Assembly: GCA_015847255.1 (NCBI GenBank)
Contig: JADLZK010006437.1
Coordinates: 209,695-273,694 of the forward strand
Direction of reading: 5' to 3'
Length of the DNA: 64,000 bases
Origin: Hyparrhenia diplandra
Taxonomy: Eukaryota; Streptophyta; Magnoliopsida; Poales; Poaceae
Part shown: piece after piece, positions 54,895-64,000 of the stretch
Numbering within the stretch: position 1 is the first letter of the stretch
Layout of the letters: every line of letters starts with the position of its first letter
The notes under the pieces: model-generated
Told to the model about the DNA's origin: nothing
Database searches by the model: none
Seen by the model: only the letters and a program-made list of their open reading frames with translations
Made by a program: the position numbers and the translations under genes

Positions 54895-57800
54895 CTAGTA
54901 TTTTTTTTGTGTGTTATACAAAACTATCAAGGTAATTCTATTTACCCTGATGGTTTATGTAATAACCGTCAAAAAACGAAAACCGTTAAGATAATTTTGT
55001 TTACCTTGACAGTTTTTGCAATTTCCCTAACAATTACGTGCACTAATTAGGAATCTATATACATACCCTTATCTATATACATACCCTTATTTTAGTGCAT
55101 CCCCGACGTCTCCGCCACAGACTCATTTCACTGTTCTTACAACAGTATCTTTTTACAACCGTCCGATCAGGCCACCGAATAATCACTGCCGTCCACGTCG
55201 CAAGCCTTCCCATCCTCGCGAAACTTCTCTGCGCTAGCGCCGCAGCCTGCGATCTGTTTCCTCGCCAAACTTCTGTCCCCTGCGGCGAGTGGCGGCGATG
55301 GAGCTCGCGCACTCCCGCGCGCGCCGTCAGAACCCCCCTCCTCTGCCTCTACGCCGCACGGCATGACACCGGCGCCGCGCACCCCGTCAGAACCCCCTTC
55401 CTCTGCCTTCACGCCACACCGCATGGCAGCGGCGGCGCTGCCGCAGCCGCTGGCTGCTTTCCTCTCCCGATGTGGTGCTGCACCGGTGGATGCACCATGC
55501 GGCTCAGGTGCCTCCGATGTCGCACCTTCCTCTCCCTCCCTCTAATCTAATTGTCCCAATAGTGATTTCGTTCCTCACCTAGGGGTTGCAGTCCTCATGT
55601 ACCGCAGCATCTGCGCCGCCACATCAGAAGGGCATACCCAGCCATTCGCCCGAGTCGTCGTTTCTGCGTGGAACTGACGTGCCTCTCCAGGATTAGTCGA
55701 TTTGTTGTCTCCCCGTTCTTCAGCTCCACATATTTGCATTGCCACTCGAGCAGCCAACATCGCAGTAACGATTCTGATCCTTCTTCCTTCACTCATTTTT
55801 TTATTATCAGAATCTTAATTAATCATCATCATTTGCTTCCTACCACTAACTACTACACGATGCAGGACGAGTAGCAAGTTTCCTTCCAAGGCGTCCAGGC
55901 ATCTTGAAAACATGGCAATAGACACAAAGGCTAAGGCCACCGCACCCACCGGCAACCCACTGTCGTCTCCTATGTCTTACTCCAATTCCATCTTATACTC
56001 ACAAAAGCCTCGCTCATGGATGATGCACACAACGTGCTTGGTGATTTGCCACTACAACAATTTTGTTAGCCAACTAATAATGCTCATGTTTCTGCAGCAA
56101 AAATGGATTGACATGGAACCCATCTGTTGTACAGATCCTTCAATATAGAGAGTCATTCAGTCAAAGTAGCAGGTTTGTCTTCGATTACACTAATGGCCTT
56201 CCTAGATGGGATTGGTAAGATCTGAAACTTGCTTAGTACACCCATATTTAGAACTCATCAGTCTGTATTTTATTTGTTTTTTTTTTTTTTTTGACAGCTG
56301 CATCAACAATTCATTTGGTGGTAATTTACTCTAACAAACCAATAGACACCCTGGTGAGTCTTCTCCCCTGTACTATGGCTTTGATCAAGAGTCTTCTCCC
56401 CTGTACTAAAGCTAATACAAATCAATATAAATAAGTTCGACTAAAGTGCACTAACTTCTCTATTTCAGTTCAGTAATATCAATGAACATGACAGAATCGA
56501 CAGCTTCCAAAGAGTATAGGCAGCATGAGGCGGCCAAGTGTCTTGAAGTTTTAAGTCAAAGCAGAGCTATTGTAAATTGGGAAGGATTGATATTTATGTT
56601 ACAAGAGAGATGATATATCTGTTGACAGTTCAGTGGCCCTCAAGGACTGCATACATGAATGATGATGTTCCATGCTTTTTTAATATATTTGTCCCACCTG
56701 CTTGCGAACTCCGCTGGATGGATCTTCATTCCTCCCGACTTAGAGGTATAGCCTACTATAATGGTCTACATTTAATGGTTTATATTGTCTATTCTGCAGT
56801 TTATGACCAAATGGTTATTCTGGCTTATATGCTTAGGTTTACCTGAAATGCATGACTGAATTGGTTACTATGTACTTCTATGTTTTAGTGCCCTCTATAT
56901 GATATACTTTCGGAGTTTCTGCGTAATAATAAATTACACTGATGAACGTTTCATGTTATTGATAATAATAAATTACGCTGATGAATGTTTCATGTTATTG
57001 ATAATAACAGATTAGGTGTATTTCAACCTTTGACCTGATATCTGCATGCCTACTGCAGCTCTACCTATTGAGATGCTCAGCAATATATAGTGCTAAAAAC
57101 TTATGGTAGATATATGGATCCTGTTCCTGTTACACCATTTTCTGAAATTCTTATGTCTTCGATACCCTCATTAAAAAAAAACTTCTATCAAAGTGCATCC
57201 TTCATGATTTGAGTTGCACCCTCAGTTCTAGATTAGTGAGCCTTATAATAATTGTGTTAACAGCCAAGATATCATCCTTCTGCTATACCAGGTTCACACT
57301 TGACAACCTTCTCACATGCATATTCATAATACAAAAAATGTTCTACACAACCACATCTGCTATGATCATCACCTGGCCTGTTTGGAAGAACAACAGTTAC
57401 AGGGCATTTTCTGGGCTACACTCTTCCAAATGTATCACTGCAAGGATTCATTGATTCAGCTAGAAAACTTTACAGCATGCATCTCTTTTCGTCATTGCAC
57501 TTGGAATTTTATCGTATGGAGTTGTTCGAATTAAAAACAGTTACATATCTGTTGATCTTATATGCACATGCGGGCATTGGCTATTGGTTTCTGAGCTATA
57601 CCTTCAGTTCAACAGGTAATCAAATGTATCTAATATTGTCTGCTCCTTTTTTGTAGGCAGTCCTTCATAAATATTTTGCTTTTACCAAAACTCCAAAATT
57701 TACTAAATAATTGGAACCATCTCCATTACCATTATTCGACTGAATGTAATTGTTTTTGTAGCCCAAAGTTACTGATTGGAACACTTTGTTTATAACCATG

Positions 57801-58338
57801 ATCATTTCAGATACCAATGGCATTGTCTGGCCTCATACTCATACATAGGAGTGCAACAATGATTCCCCTAAGCTATATAAACGCTACAAAGCTGAGTTCA
57901 TGTACACAAAGAATCAACCATGGCAACAAAACTAGCACCTCTCAAGTAAGAAGGGCGGTCATCATGTGAATTTAACACTGGCTTGACCACATCCCTCATG
58001 TATTTCATATAAATAGAGTATCCACTTTTTTCCACGACAGTAGAATCATAGATAGTAATATTTTTGGCTGTTTGCAGCTTGCCATGAAAAGGAGATTACT
58101 GTGGCTAAAGCTGTCTAACATGATAATCTGCATTTTCCTGTTTACTGCCCCGTGCGAAGCACGGGGTACCTGCTAGTTGTTCTGACGGTTATTTAATTTT
58201 TTGTGTGTTTTTTAGAAACTTTCAAGGTAATTCAAATTTTTCCAGAAACCGTCAAGGTAATTCAATTTACCTTGATGGTTTATGGAATAACCGTAAAAGA
58301 AATTAAAACCGTCATAGTATTTCAAGTTTCTAGTAGTG
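54895..58338. mobile_element. CACTA-type element carrying Helitron 3 (left end uncertain)
   Basis: The right end reads AAGTTTCTAGTAGTG, complement of CACTACTAGAAACTT. Direct subterminal repeats occur on both sides of Helitron 3: TTTACC.TGATGGTTTATG, AATAACCGT and TCAAGGTAATTC. A clean left CACTA terminus is not visible; TTCTAGTATTTTTTTTGTG near 54893 may be its mutated form. Apart from Helitron 3 only about 540 bp belong to it. Confidence 0.6.
55054..58176 (+). mobile_element. Helitron 3
   Basis: The 5' end TCTATATACATACCCTTA follows an A and occurs twice in tandem (55054, 55072). The 3' end is hairpin CCCCGTGC..GCACGGGG (58148-58166) plus TACCTGCTAG followed by T. It is a different family from Helitrons 1 and 2. 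The 5' part (55090-55550) is GC-rich with a 58-bp duplication around GTCAGAACCCCC and open frames without domains; the rest is exon-intron-like AT-rich sequence, maybe captured gene pieces, none recognised. A 43-bp tandem duplication lies at 56932-57010. No Rep/helicase. Confidence 0.85.
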
Positions 58339-58506
58339 ATGCAAAGTTGCGAATGATCAAGATTGGACTTCAAACACGGTTCATTTGCTGCATCATAAAA
58401 ATATTTGGTGAGGCCTGAGGACACATGCAAACCATGGACATCACACCTAAAAATACTAGATCAAAATGATTCTTTATTCAGCATGAGAACCAAAAATCAA
58501 TGTTTA

Positions 58507-59467
58507 TGTTGAAGTTGGGGCTTCACACCAACACACCGGGAGGGCCTTGGACGCCCCACGAAGGCCGCGATCGACCTTGACGCAGCGAGCACCGCAGCGT
58601 GGCAGCCCAAACCGATCTAGGGATCGGTAGGGACGGCGTAGAGCTCGGTGACGGCCGAGAGAACCTCGAACGCACCTCAGGAAGACCCGTCGGAGGGGCG
58701 CACGCGAGGGTGCTCTAGGACCAGCGTGGCCGCCTAGAACGCCGACGAAGAACGCGGAGTTCGCCGCCCGAACAACAACGTAGAGGGGTTGAGGGAAGAA
58801 GATGACCTACAAACGGGACGGGGAGATAGATTGGTTGTCGATTGGATGTAGATGGGATCAAATCGCCATGAACCTCTTTATTATATAGAGGAGGGTGGTC
58901 TTATCCTTTTAGGAAACCGTCCCTGGACGTTTCCAAGCATCAAACCCGACCTAAACACGATTGGAAACAAATCGGTTCGATCTCGTGACGGACATGGGCC
59001 TGCGTCGGGGTGACCGGACGCACGATCGGCCTTGACCGGACGCTCCGGTCAACGGGTCCGGTCGACTTTCCAGTAAGGTCTGCAGCCGGCTCGCGACGCG
59101 CGACCCGACCGGATCCTGGGACCGGACGCTGGACCGGACTCATGGGTGCGTCCGGTCGATGTTCGAAATCAGCGATTCGGTGACCGGCCGGACTCGCGGA
59201 GGAGTTGACCGGGACGCTCCGGTCGGCGCGTCCGATCGGTTTAACAGAAAGGTCTGCAAACCGATCGTGGGGCGCGACTGACCGGACGCTGTGACCGGTC
59301 GCTGGACCGGACGCGCCTGTGAGTCCGGTCATGTTCCAGAAAGCCTTTTTCGATCCTCCTCGAGAATTTGACTAAGTCTGGAATTTTGCGGTGGGTTAGC
59401 TCTTCGAGAATATGGCTAAGTCTAGATTTTTACCGTGACTTAGACCATGCCATTTTTGGTGTCAACA
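58507..59467 (-). mobile_element. Solo LTR, TSD GTTTA, rich in CCGGTC/GACCGG
   Basis: 961 bp between TGTTGAAGTTGGGGC and GGTGTCAACA, with perfect GTTTA flanks (58502-58506, 59468-59472). On the minus strand CTCTATATAATAAAGAGG (about 58885) is a TATA box. The part at 58995-59330 is dense in GACCGGACGC/CCGGTC words. No internal domain remains. Confidence 0.9.
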
Positions 59468-59708
59468 GTTTACATCGAAGCTATAAAACTCTTCAGCGTT
59501 TTTCAAAATATTGGTCTTGTACTCTGTGCCTAACCAGAGGTTTCCTGGGCTGTAGAGCCAACTAGCCATTTTGACTTGTGGTATTCTGCGCCTACAATAA
59601 TTGCTGAACAGCTTGAGGCGAAACAAATTCCAATGACACTCATCGTTTTGAGGAGATCGAGCAATGTCCATTTATTATTGAACTGACTGATCACGTACCG
59701 TGAGAAGC

Positions 59709-59715
59709 TATAAAA
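59709..59715 (+). promoter_or_regulatory. TATA box of the SUMO-like gene
   Basis: TATAAAA lies about 75 bases upstream of the ATG at 59790, at a normal distance for a short plant leader. Confidence 0.6.
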
Positions 59716-59789
59716 GCACGAAGGTTGCTGGAGTACAAGTCAGTAGCAAGCACTGCGCCAGATCGAGTAGCTACCAAGGCCGCCGTATT

Positions 59790-60117
59790 ATGTCGCCGCC
59801 GGCGGGAGAGCAGGGCAGCAGGAGGCCGCGGAGCGTCAAGACGGAGCCGGAGGACAACGATCCCTTGATCACGCTCAAGGTGCTCGACCAGGAAGGTCGC
59901 AGGGCCTTCCACACCATGAGGATGAGCGACAAAGTGCAGGGCGTCATGGATGCCTATTACAAGAAGGCGGCCGGGCGCCGTGCCCTACGGCACCGGGACC
60001 TTCATGTTCGATGGCTCCATCCGGCTGCGGGGCAGCGAGACGCCGGCGGAGCTCGAGCTGGTTGATGGAGATGAGATCGACTTCTTCCCGGTCATGGTTG
60101 GCGGTGTGAGTGAGTGA
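59790..60117 (+). CDS. SUMO-like ubiquitin-fold modifier, single exon, one frameshift
   Basis: SUMO proteins are conjugated to lysines through a C-terminal Gly-Gly after trimming by ULP proteases. Here an N-terminal tail with VKTEPE (a PsiKxE site, Lys17) leads to DPLITLKVLDQEGRRAFHTM, a central helix (VQGVMDAYYKKA), then FMFDGSIRLRG, ETPAELELVDGDEIDFF and VMVGG followed by VSE and stop. These match the SUMO beta-grasp fold (compare FLFDGRRLRG, TPDELEMEDGDEID). It would be about 108 residues. One extra G in GGG (59973-59975) splits the frame; both halves are otherwise clean. The helix and the Tyr-Gly-Thr-Gly-Thr loop differ from canonical SUMO, suggesting a divergent grass paralogue. It may be expressed, or a pseudogene, or contain one sequence error. 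Confidence 0.8.
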
Positions 60118-60120
60118 GTG

Positions 60121-60241
60121 ACCCTGTTCGTTTTCTCTAAAACCATGGGGTTGGAAGGGATCGAGGGGACTAAATTCTCTGAGTCAAATCCTTCGTGATC
60201 TCTCTCCATACCTATGGTTTGGGGATGAAACGAACAAGTCG
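60121..60241. mobile_element. Candidate MITE just after the SUMO-like gene
   Basis: ACCCTGTTCGTTTTCTC at the left and GGGGATGAAACGAACAAG at the right are inverted relatives, with CCATGGGG and CCTATGGTTTGG inside; many grass Tourist/hAT MITEs have CTTGTTCGTTTC ends. The target duplication is not clear. Confidence 0.5.
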
Positions 60242-60244
60242 TGG

Positions 60245-61076
60245 GGTTAATTATTTGCGTATGAACTGTCTTCACCACTTGCTATATATATTCACATCAT
60301 GCTGTATCATCTTGATATCTTCATTATAGTCTTATATGCATCCGTATCCGTTGAACTTCTTATCATTACTTTGAAATAGTAGACTAGTAGATTCAAAAAA
60401 GAAATGGGGGATATATAGCACTGCTACTACATATTATATTCCCGCACGCTTATGGATAAAAATCCACACTTTTTATGAACTTAGTTTCAAACACAATTGA
60501 TATATGTTGATAAAAAGCACACTATTTGATTGTAAATGGCTGAAGTGATTTGGCCTCTGGTTTCATCGATCCTACGCATGAGTAACGGGCTACAGTTTTT
60601 CTTAGTGGAACTGAATTTGAATGAACAACCAGGATATTTGAGGGCCATCTCATTCTGAATAATCGGTGCTGTGAATTGGCAAGGTGTGATCCATCCATCA
60701 CTCAACGTTTAATTCTAGCCATTCCTAGCTAATCTGAAATGGACGAGTCATATATCTGGAGTTCCTGACTGGACAGAGGACAAATATACTGCCAGCCAAA
60801 CGTTTCTTGGATCGGAGCATCCTATTGGTTCAGAGTTATATTGTAATTTTTTTCAGAATTAATTATGAAAAATGATTTGGAGTTTAGCTAGACGTGTGTG
60901 TCCTCTTTTCTTAATGAAACACGTGATGTGTGCGCACTGTCTTCTCTGGTCTTAATGAAACTTTGTTGCTAAGAAATGTTTGGCTAATCTTGGACAATGC
61001 AATTTTTAGATACAATGTTCCCCAGGAGCAATAAGTGGAAAACGGGTTGGAAACAAATATTGAGTGTGAAATCTAA
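60245..61076. other. Intergenic region, nothing identified
   Basis: AT-rich, with no coding signal or element ends that I can define. Confidence 0.45.
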
Positions 61077-61361
61077 GGGCACTCACAATGCAGACTCTAT
61101 CATAGTGTGAAATTTAAGGAAACAAATATTGAGTGTGAAATCTAAGGAAACAACTATTTATTACATTGGGTAATGTGGACTTGGAGTCTACCACATAAAT
61201 ATGGAGTCAATGCACTCAAAATAAGACTTAGAGTCTTGTTTTTTCTCCTTCTCTCTTCCATAAATATACTACCACATCAGCACCATATCAGCAAAGTGCA
61301 ATAAATATGATGGTAATAAATAAGCTTAGACTCTATGGTAGAGTCTGCATTGTGAGTGACC
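61077..61361. mobile_element. Tourist-like MITE, TSD TAA
   Basis: 285 bp with ends GGGCACTCACAATGCAGACT and the complement of GGTCACTCACAATGCAGACT, flanked by TAA on both sides (61074-61076, 61362-61364). The ends and 3-bp target fit PIF/Harbinger-derived MITEs of the GGGCACTCxCAATG type. An internal tandem duplication (GGAAACAAATATTGAGTGTG) is present at the left. Confidence 0.88.
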
Positions 61362-61364
61362 TAA

Positions 61365-62082
61365 GAGTATCGACCCAAATTAATCTATCTAAACCGAGTC
61401 TGACATACTTTTGACTCACTTGCGTAAATCTTAGGATCAAGTCAACTCCCCCCCAACACACACCACCACAAGTCTTCCACCTTCTTGCTATCTCTGCAAC
61501 CCAGTCCAGGCAACTGGTGTGAGGTTCCTCCTTTTGAATGAAATGGTGGGGACCCTGCCCCCCCCCGTTTTACTTCAAAAAAAACCACCACCCTCCTTTC
61601 CCGTCATGGTTGGTGGATGGAATGGAAAGATGAGGTGTGAATGGACAAGGAAGAGGACGAGCATGAGCTCCCGAGGTGGTTTGGAAGAGAAAGGAGAGGG
61701 TCTATTTTCTAAGGGCATAATAATAAATGGGTGAAGTTCAATGCAAAAATGGTCGCCATGTTCTTGTGCCACATAAAAGAAAGTATTAGTGAGGAAGTGC
61801 TATGGACCTAAGGTAAATTGAAAATCAAAATAATCCAAAAATGCATTTTGGCAGTTCATGGACCTAAGTGAAACTTAAGGACCGGACCGCCGGTGCATTT
61901 AACTGTTTTTTGTAACTTTTTCTTTGGATAAAAGCACGAACATTCATATTAAGAAATCACCAATCGTTTATTCCAGCCACTTAATTAACTTGCACCATGA
62001 CTGTTAATATTATTAGTATAAATCATTCCATGCAGCGTAAGTTTGTAAAAAACATTGGCAATGCCATGCATGTAACAGAGTC
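61365..62082. other. Intergenic region, nothing identified
   Basis: Mixed composition, including a C-run near 61558. No recognisable gene or element. It includes the downstream flank of the defensin-like gene. Confidence 0.45.
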
Positions 62083-62487
62083 CTATTGTAGCAGCGGTGT
62101 GGACCGCCTGGGTCCACAGAAAACGCAGTTGCATGCGGGCCCATCAATGCAGTTTCCACTACGAGCTCCGAGGGCAATGCACTTGTTCTTGCAGTTCTTC
62201 GGGATACATTTATCACCCAACATTATAACTTTGGGAACACATTTTGCATTGCTGCTACTTTCTGTCGATGCCATTCCAACCTCATCTGCAAATCTCAATA
62301 CAAGAAAAATATTCTTAAAAAAACTGTAACAACACTTGTGAAGATTATCAAAACAACTTATATATATAGATCGATGCTAATATAATGCATGTGACACATT
62401 ATTAATATAAAGATGGAATACGCCAAGAGATATACTCGATAGTAGCACCATGAAGACAAGGAACAGAAAAACTTGGGTAGCACTCAT
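62083..62487 (-). CDS. Defensin-like cysteine-rich secreted peptide, two exons
   Basis: Exon 1 (62487-62436) encodes MSATQVFLFLVFMVLLS, a signal peptide. A phase-1 intron with donor GTATATC and acceptor TTTGCAG leads to exon 2 (62285-62083). The spliced product is about 84 residues; its mature part has eight cysteines spaced C-x10-C-x4-C-x3-C-x9-C-x5-C-x-C-x2-C, with KNCKNKC, GNC and CNC blocks. C-x3-C plus C-x-C is the hallmark of the cysteine-stabilised alpha-beta fold, and one intron after the signal peptide is the usual structure of plant defensin-like genes. A role in antifungal defence or cell signalling is inferred from the family. The start is chosen because it gives the signal peptide and lies below a TATA box. 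Confidence 0.82.
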
Positions 62488-62573
62488 CTTGAGTAGACTA
62501 TTGAACAGGTGACTTAGAATTAATGGTGTTGAAATGTGCAGCTAGTTGTTGAATGTCTGGCCTGTAAATGTGT

Positions 62574-62586
62574 CTTATATATATAA
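62574..62586 (-). promoter_or_regulatory. TATA box of the defensin-like gene
   Basis: On the minus strand TTATATATATAAG lies about 90 bases upstream of the ATG at 62487. Confidence 0.6.
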
Positions 62587-62589
62587 GGG

Positions 62590-64000
62590 TTCGAACTTTT
62601 AATTCTGGGAAGCTCATTAATCTAAATGTGGCACAACATAATATCCTGAAAATATATAGTAGCATTTAATTGTGGTTATCAATATGAGCATTATATCTTC
62701 TGACTCATTCTAGAGTAAGAAATTAATGTATATAACAAGGAATTGCTATTACTCTTTAGCTGTATTGCATATTTGCTTGAAATACAACATTAGATGAGTC
62801 ACAACAAATTATAGAAATGAATGCAATTAATGTGAGCTTACATAATCATAAGATGGATTTTTTTGGTGGAATGAACTAATGGAATTGCAATCATTAATGC
62901 ATAACATCTTATCTGCATCCCATCCATACTAGCAAGAATGGAACAATTGTGATCCAAGTATCCCCGCCAGTTCATGGGCCCACGTTATAGGTAGTAGCGG
63001 GGGTCGGACTTAGGCAATAGGAAAATTGATGCACCTTTAGCGTCATACTCCCTTCTTTCGACAAACAAAAGTCATGCTCACTTCAAGTTGCGAATCTAGG
63101 ATAACTTATTGCCGGGTCGGTGAAGACTCAAGGCTCGAACTTATTGCAAAATTAAGCATTCGTTGGGTAATGAAATTAGAAATATCATAATCAGAGAAAA
63201 TAATATATATATAATGGCGTTTACCTCTTAGGTTTAGTCATCCATATTCTAAAAACAAACTTTGACATCATCACAACCTTGGCCTAACTTGTGTAATGCT
63301 AAATCCCAGCTTAGCAAACAAACTATCATTATTAAATTTGAGACATGATGCTAAGGTTTCACTGACATGAATGAACGAGTTTCTTCTATATATTAACCAA
63401 GCACATAATGAATAGTGCAAGGCACCACACCTTTATGACTAGAAAACACTAATTTTCTTACCTGAGATCTCATTTCATATAGCCAATGAAGAGAAGATAT
63501 TTCTATGTACTGGAATATATATTGACAAGTTTGCTTCTAAATTTCGATTATCTCAAACAATTGAAAAAAAAAAAACAAAATACTCTAAGATCTCATAGGA
63601 GTCACAAGCCAATAGAAGCATGGAAGATGGAGTCAGGTCGGTGAACAAAAGCATAGAAGACCGAATAAATTAATCAAACAATGTGTATTGTCATCTTGAC
63701 TACTATTTGCTTCAATCCATCCTCAACAGCCATGTTGTTCCACACCACCGCTCATAGACAACATTGCACATTGTGCCACGATGTCATCATCTACAAATGA
63801 ACGGTATGCAGGCCTTGACCTGATCAGTTTTTTAGCATACTACCTACTAGTTCCATCATGTTGATGTTTGCATTGATGTTGTTTTGGTTCAGCTAGTATG
63901 TTAGCGTTATACATGATAATACTCAAGATTCTTTTTACAATACTTGGAATCACTTCCCATCGCCCCACAAAATAGCTATTAATGGGAATTGAGGCCCGAT
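62590..64000. other. Upstream region of the defensin-like gene, no gene identified
   Basis: AT-rich with no coding signal to the end of the window. Confidence 0.45.

Noticed and set aside
55095..55550. 151-codon frame in Helitron 3 as a captured gene
   Set aside because: Partly made by an internal 58-bp duplication, no domain recognised; capture is possible but unsupported.
1..64000. CRISPR arrays, operons, prokaryotic features
   Set aside because: The sequence is clearly plant nuclear DNA; no regularly spaced short repeats of that kind occur.

Overview
This is a plant nuclear window, almost certainly from a grass (Poaceae). The reasons are a primary-wall cellulose synthase gene very close to the grass CESA5 type, GC-rich first exons beside AT-rich introns, and typical grass transposons: CACTA elements with TTTGCCGAGTG-type subterminal repeats, Stowaway and Tourist MITEs, Helitrons with CCCGTGC..GCACGGG 3' hairpins, and PIF/Harbinger and long-TIR MULE elements. 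I cannot name the species from the sequence alone.

Layout. 1-5.2 kb: non-coding 3' part of a Ty3/gypsy-like element with its polypurine tract and 3' LTR. 5.2-6.7 kb: palindromic CACTA remnant cut by that LTR. 7.0-13.4 kb: cytochrome P450 pseudogene (CYP87-like, CYP85 clan), its introns filled by a foldback element, a solo LTR and L1 debris. 13.9-14.9 kb: complete small CACTA element. 15.8-16.9 kb: complete long-TIR MULE. 17.2-21.8 kb: full-length but decayed PIF/Harbinger element with SANT-like and transposase ORFs. 21.8-25.5 kb: upstream region of the CESA gene. 25.6-30.7 kb: the 12-exon CESA gene. 33.3-38.2 kb: a tandem duplication carrying two small secreted His/Arg/Gly-rich protein genes, one copy split by a 2.2-kb LTR element. 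38.5-47.3 kb: two Helitrons of one family flanking a third small secreted-protein gene. 50.1-51.5 kb: hAT-type element. 52.2-58.3 kb: a nest of a copia-like LTR, CACTA, truncated LINE, a second CACTA and a Helitron. 58.5-59.5 kb: solo LTR. 59.8-60.1 kb: SUMO-like gene. 62.1-62.5 kb: two-exon defensin-like peptide gene on the minus strand.

The candidate functional genes are CESA (cellulose synthesis at the plasma membrane), the SUMO-like gene (protein conjugation), the defensin-like peptide and the three small secreted-protein genes. They form no evident shared pathway. CESA, the SUMO-like gene and at least one small secreted-protein gene carry one-base indels, mostly in homopolymer runs, while splice sites and catalytic motifs are intact. 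This pattern suggests consensus errors in a long-read assembly more than gene death, and it must be resolved before any of them is called a pseudogene.

Many element boundaries are supported by visible target-site duplications: AGATG, TAA (three times), TTGGATGGA, GTGGG, AAG, GTTTA, a 15-bp LINE duplication and the A/T insertion sites of three Helitrons. The best candidates for undescribed biology are the tandem small secreted-protein family (36.2-43.1 kb) and the SUMO-like gene with a non-standard C-terminal tail.
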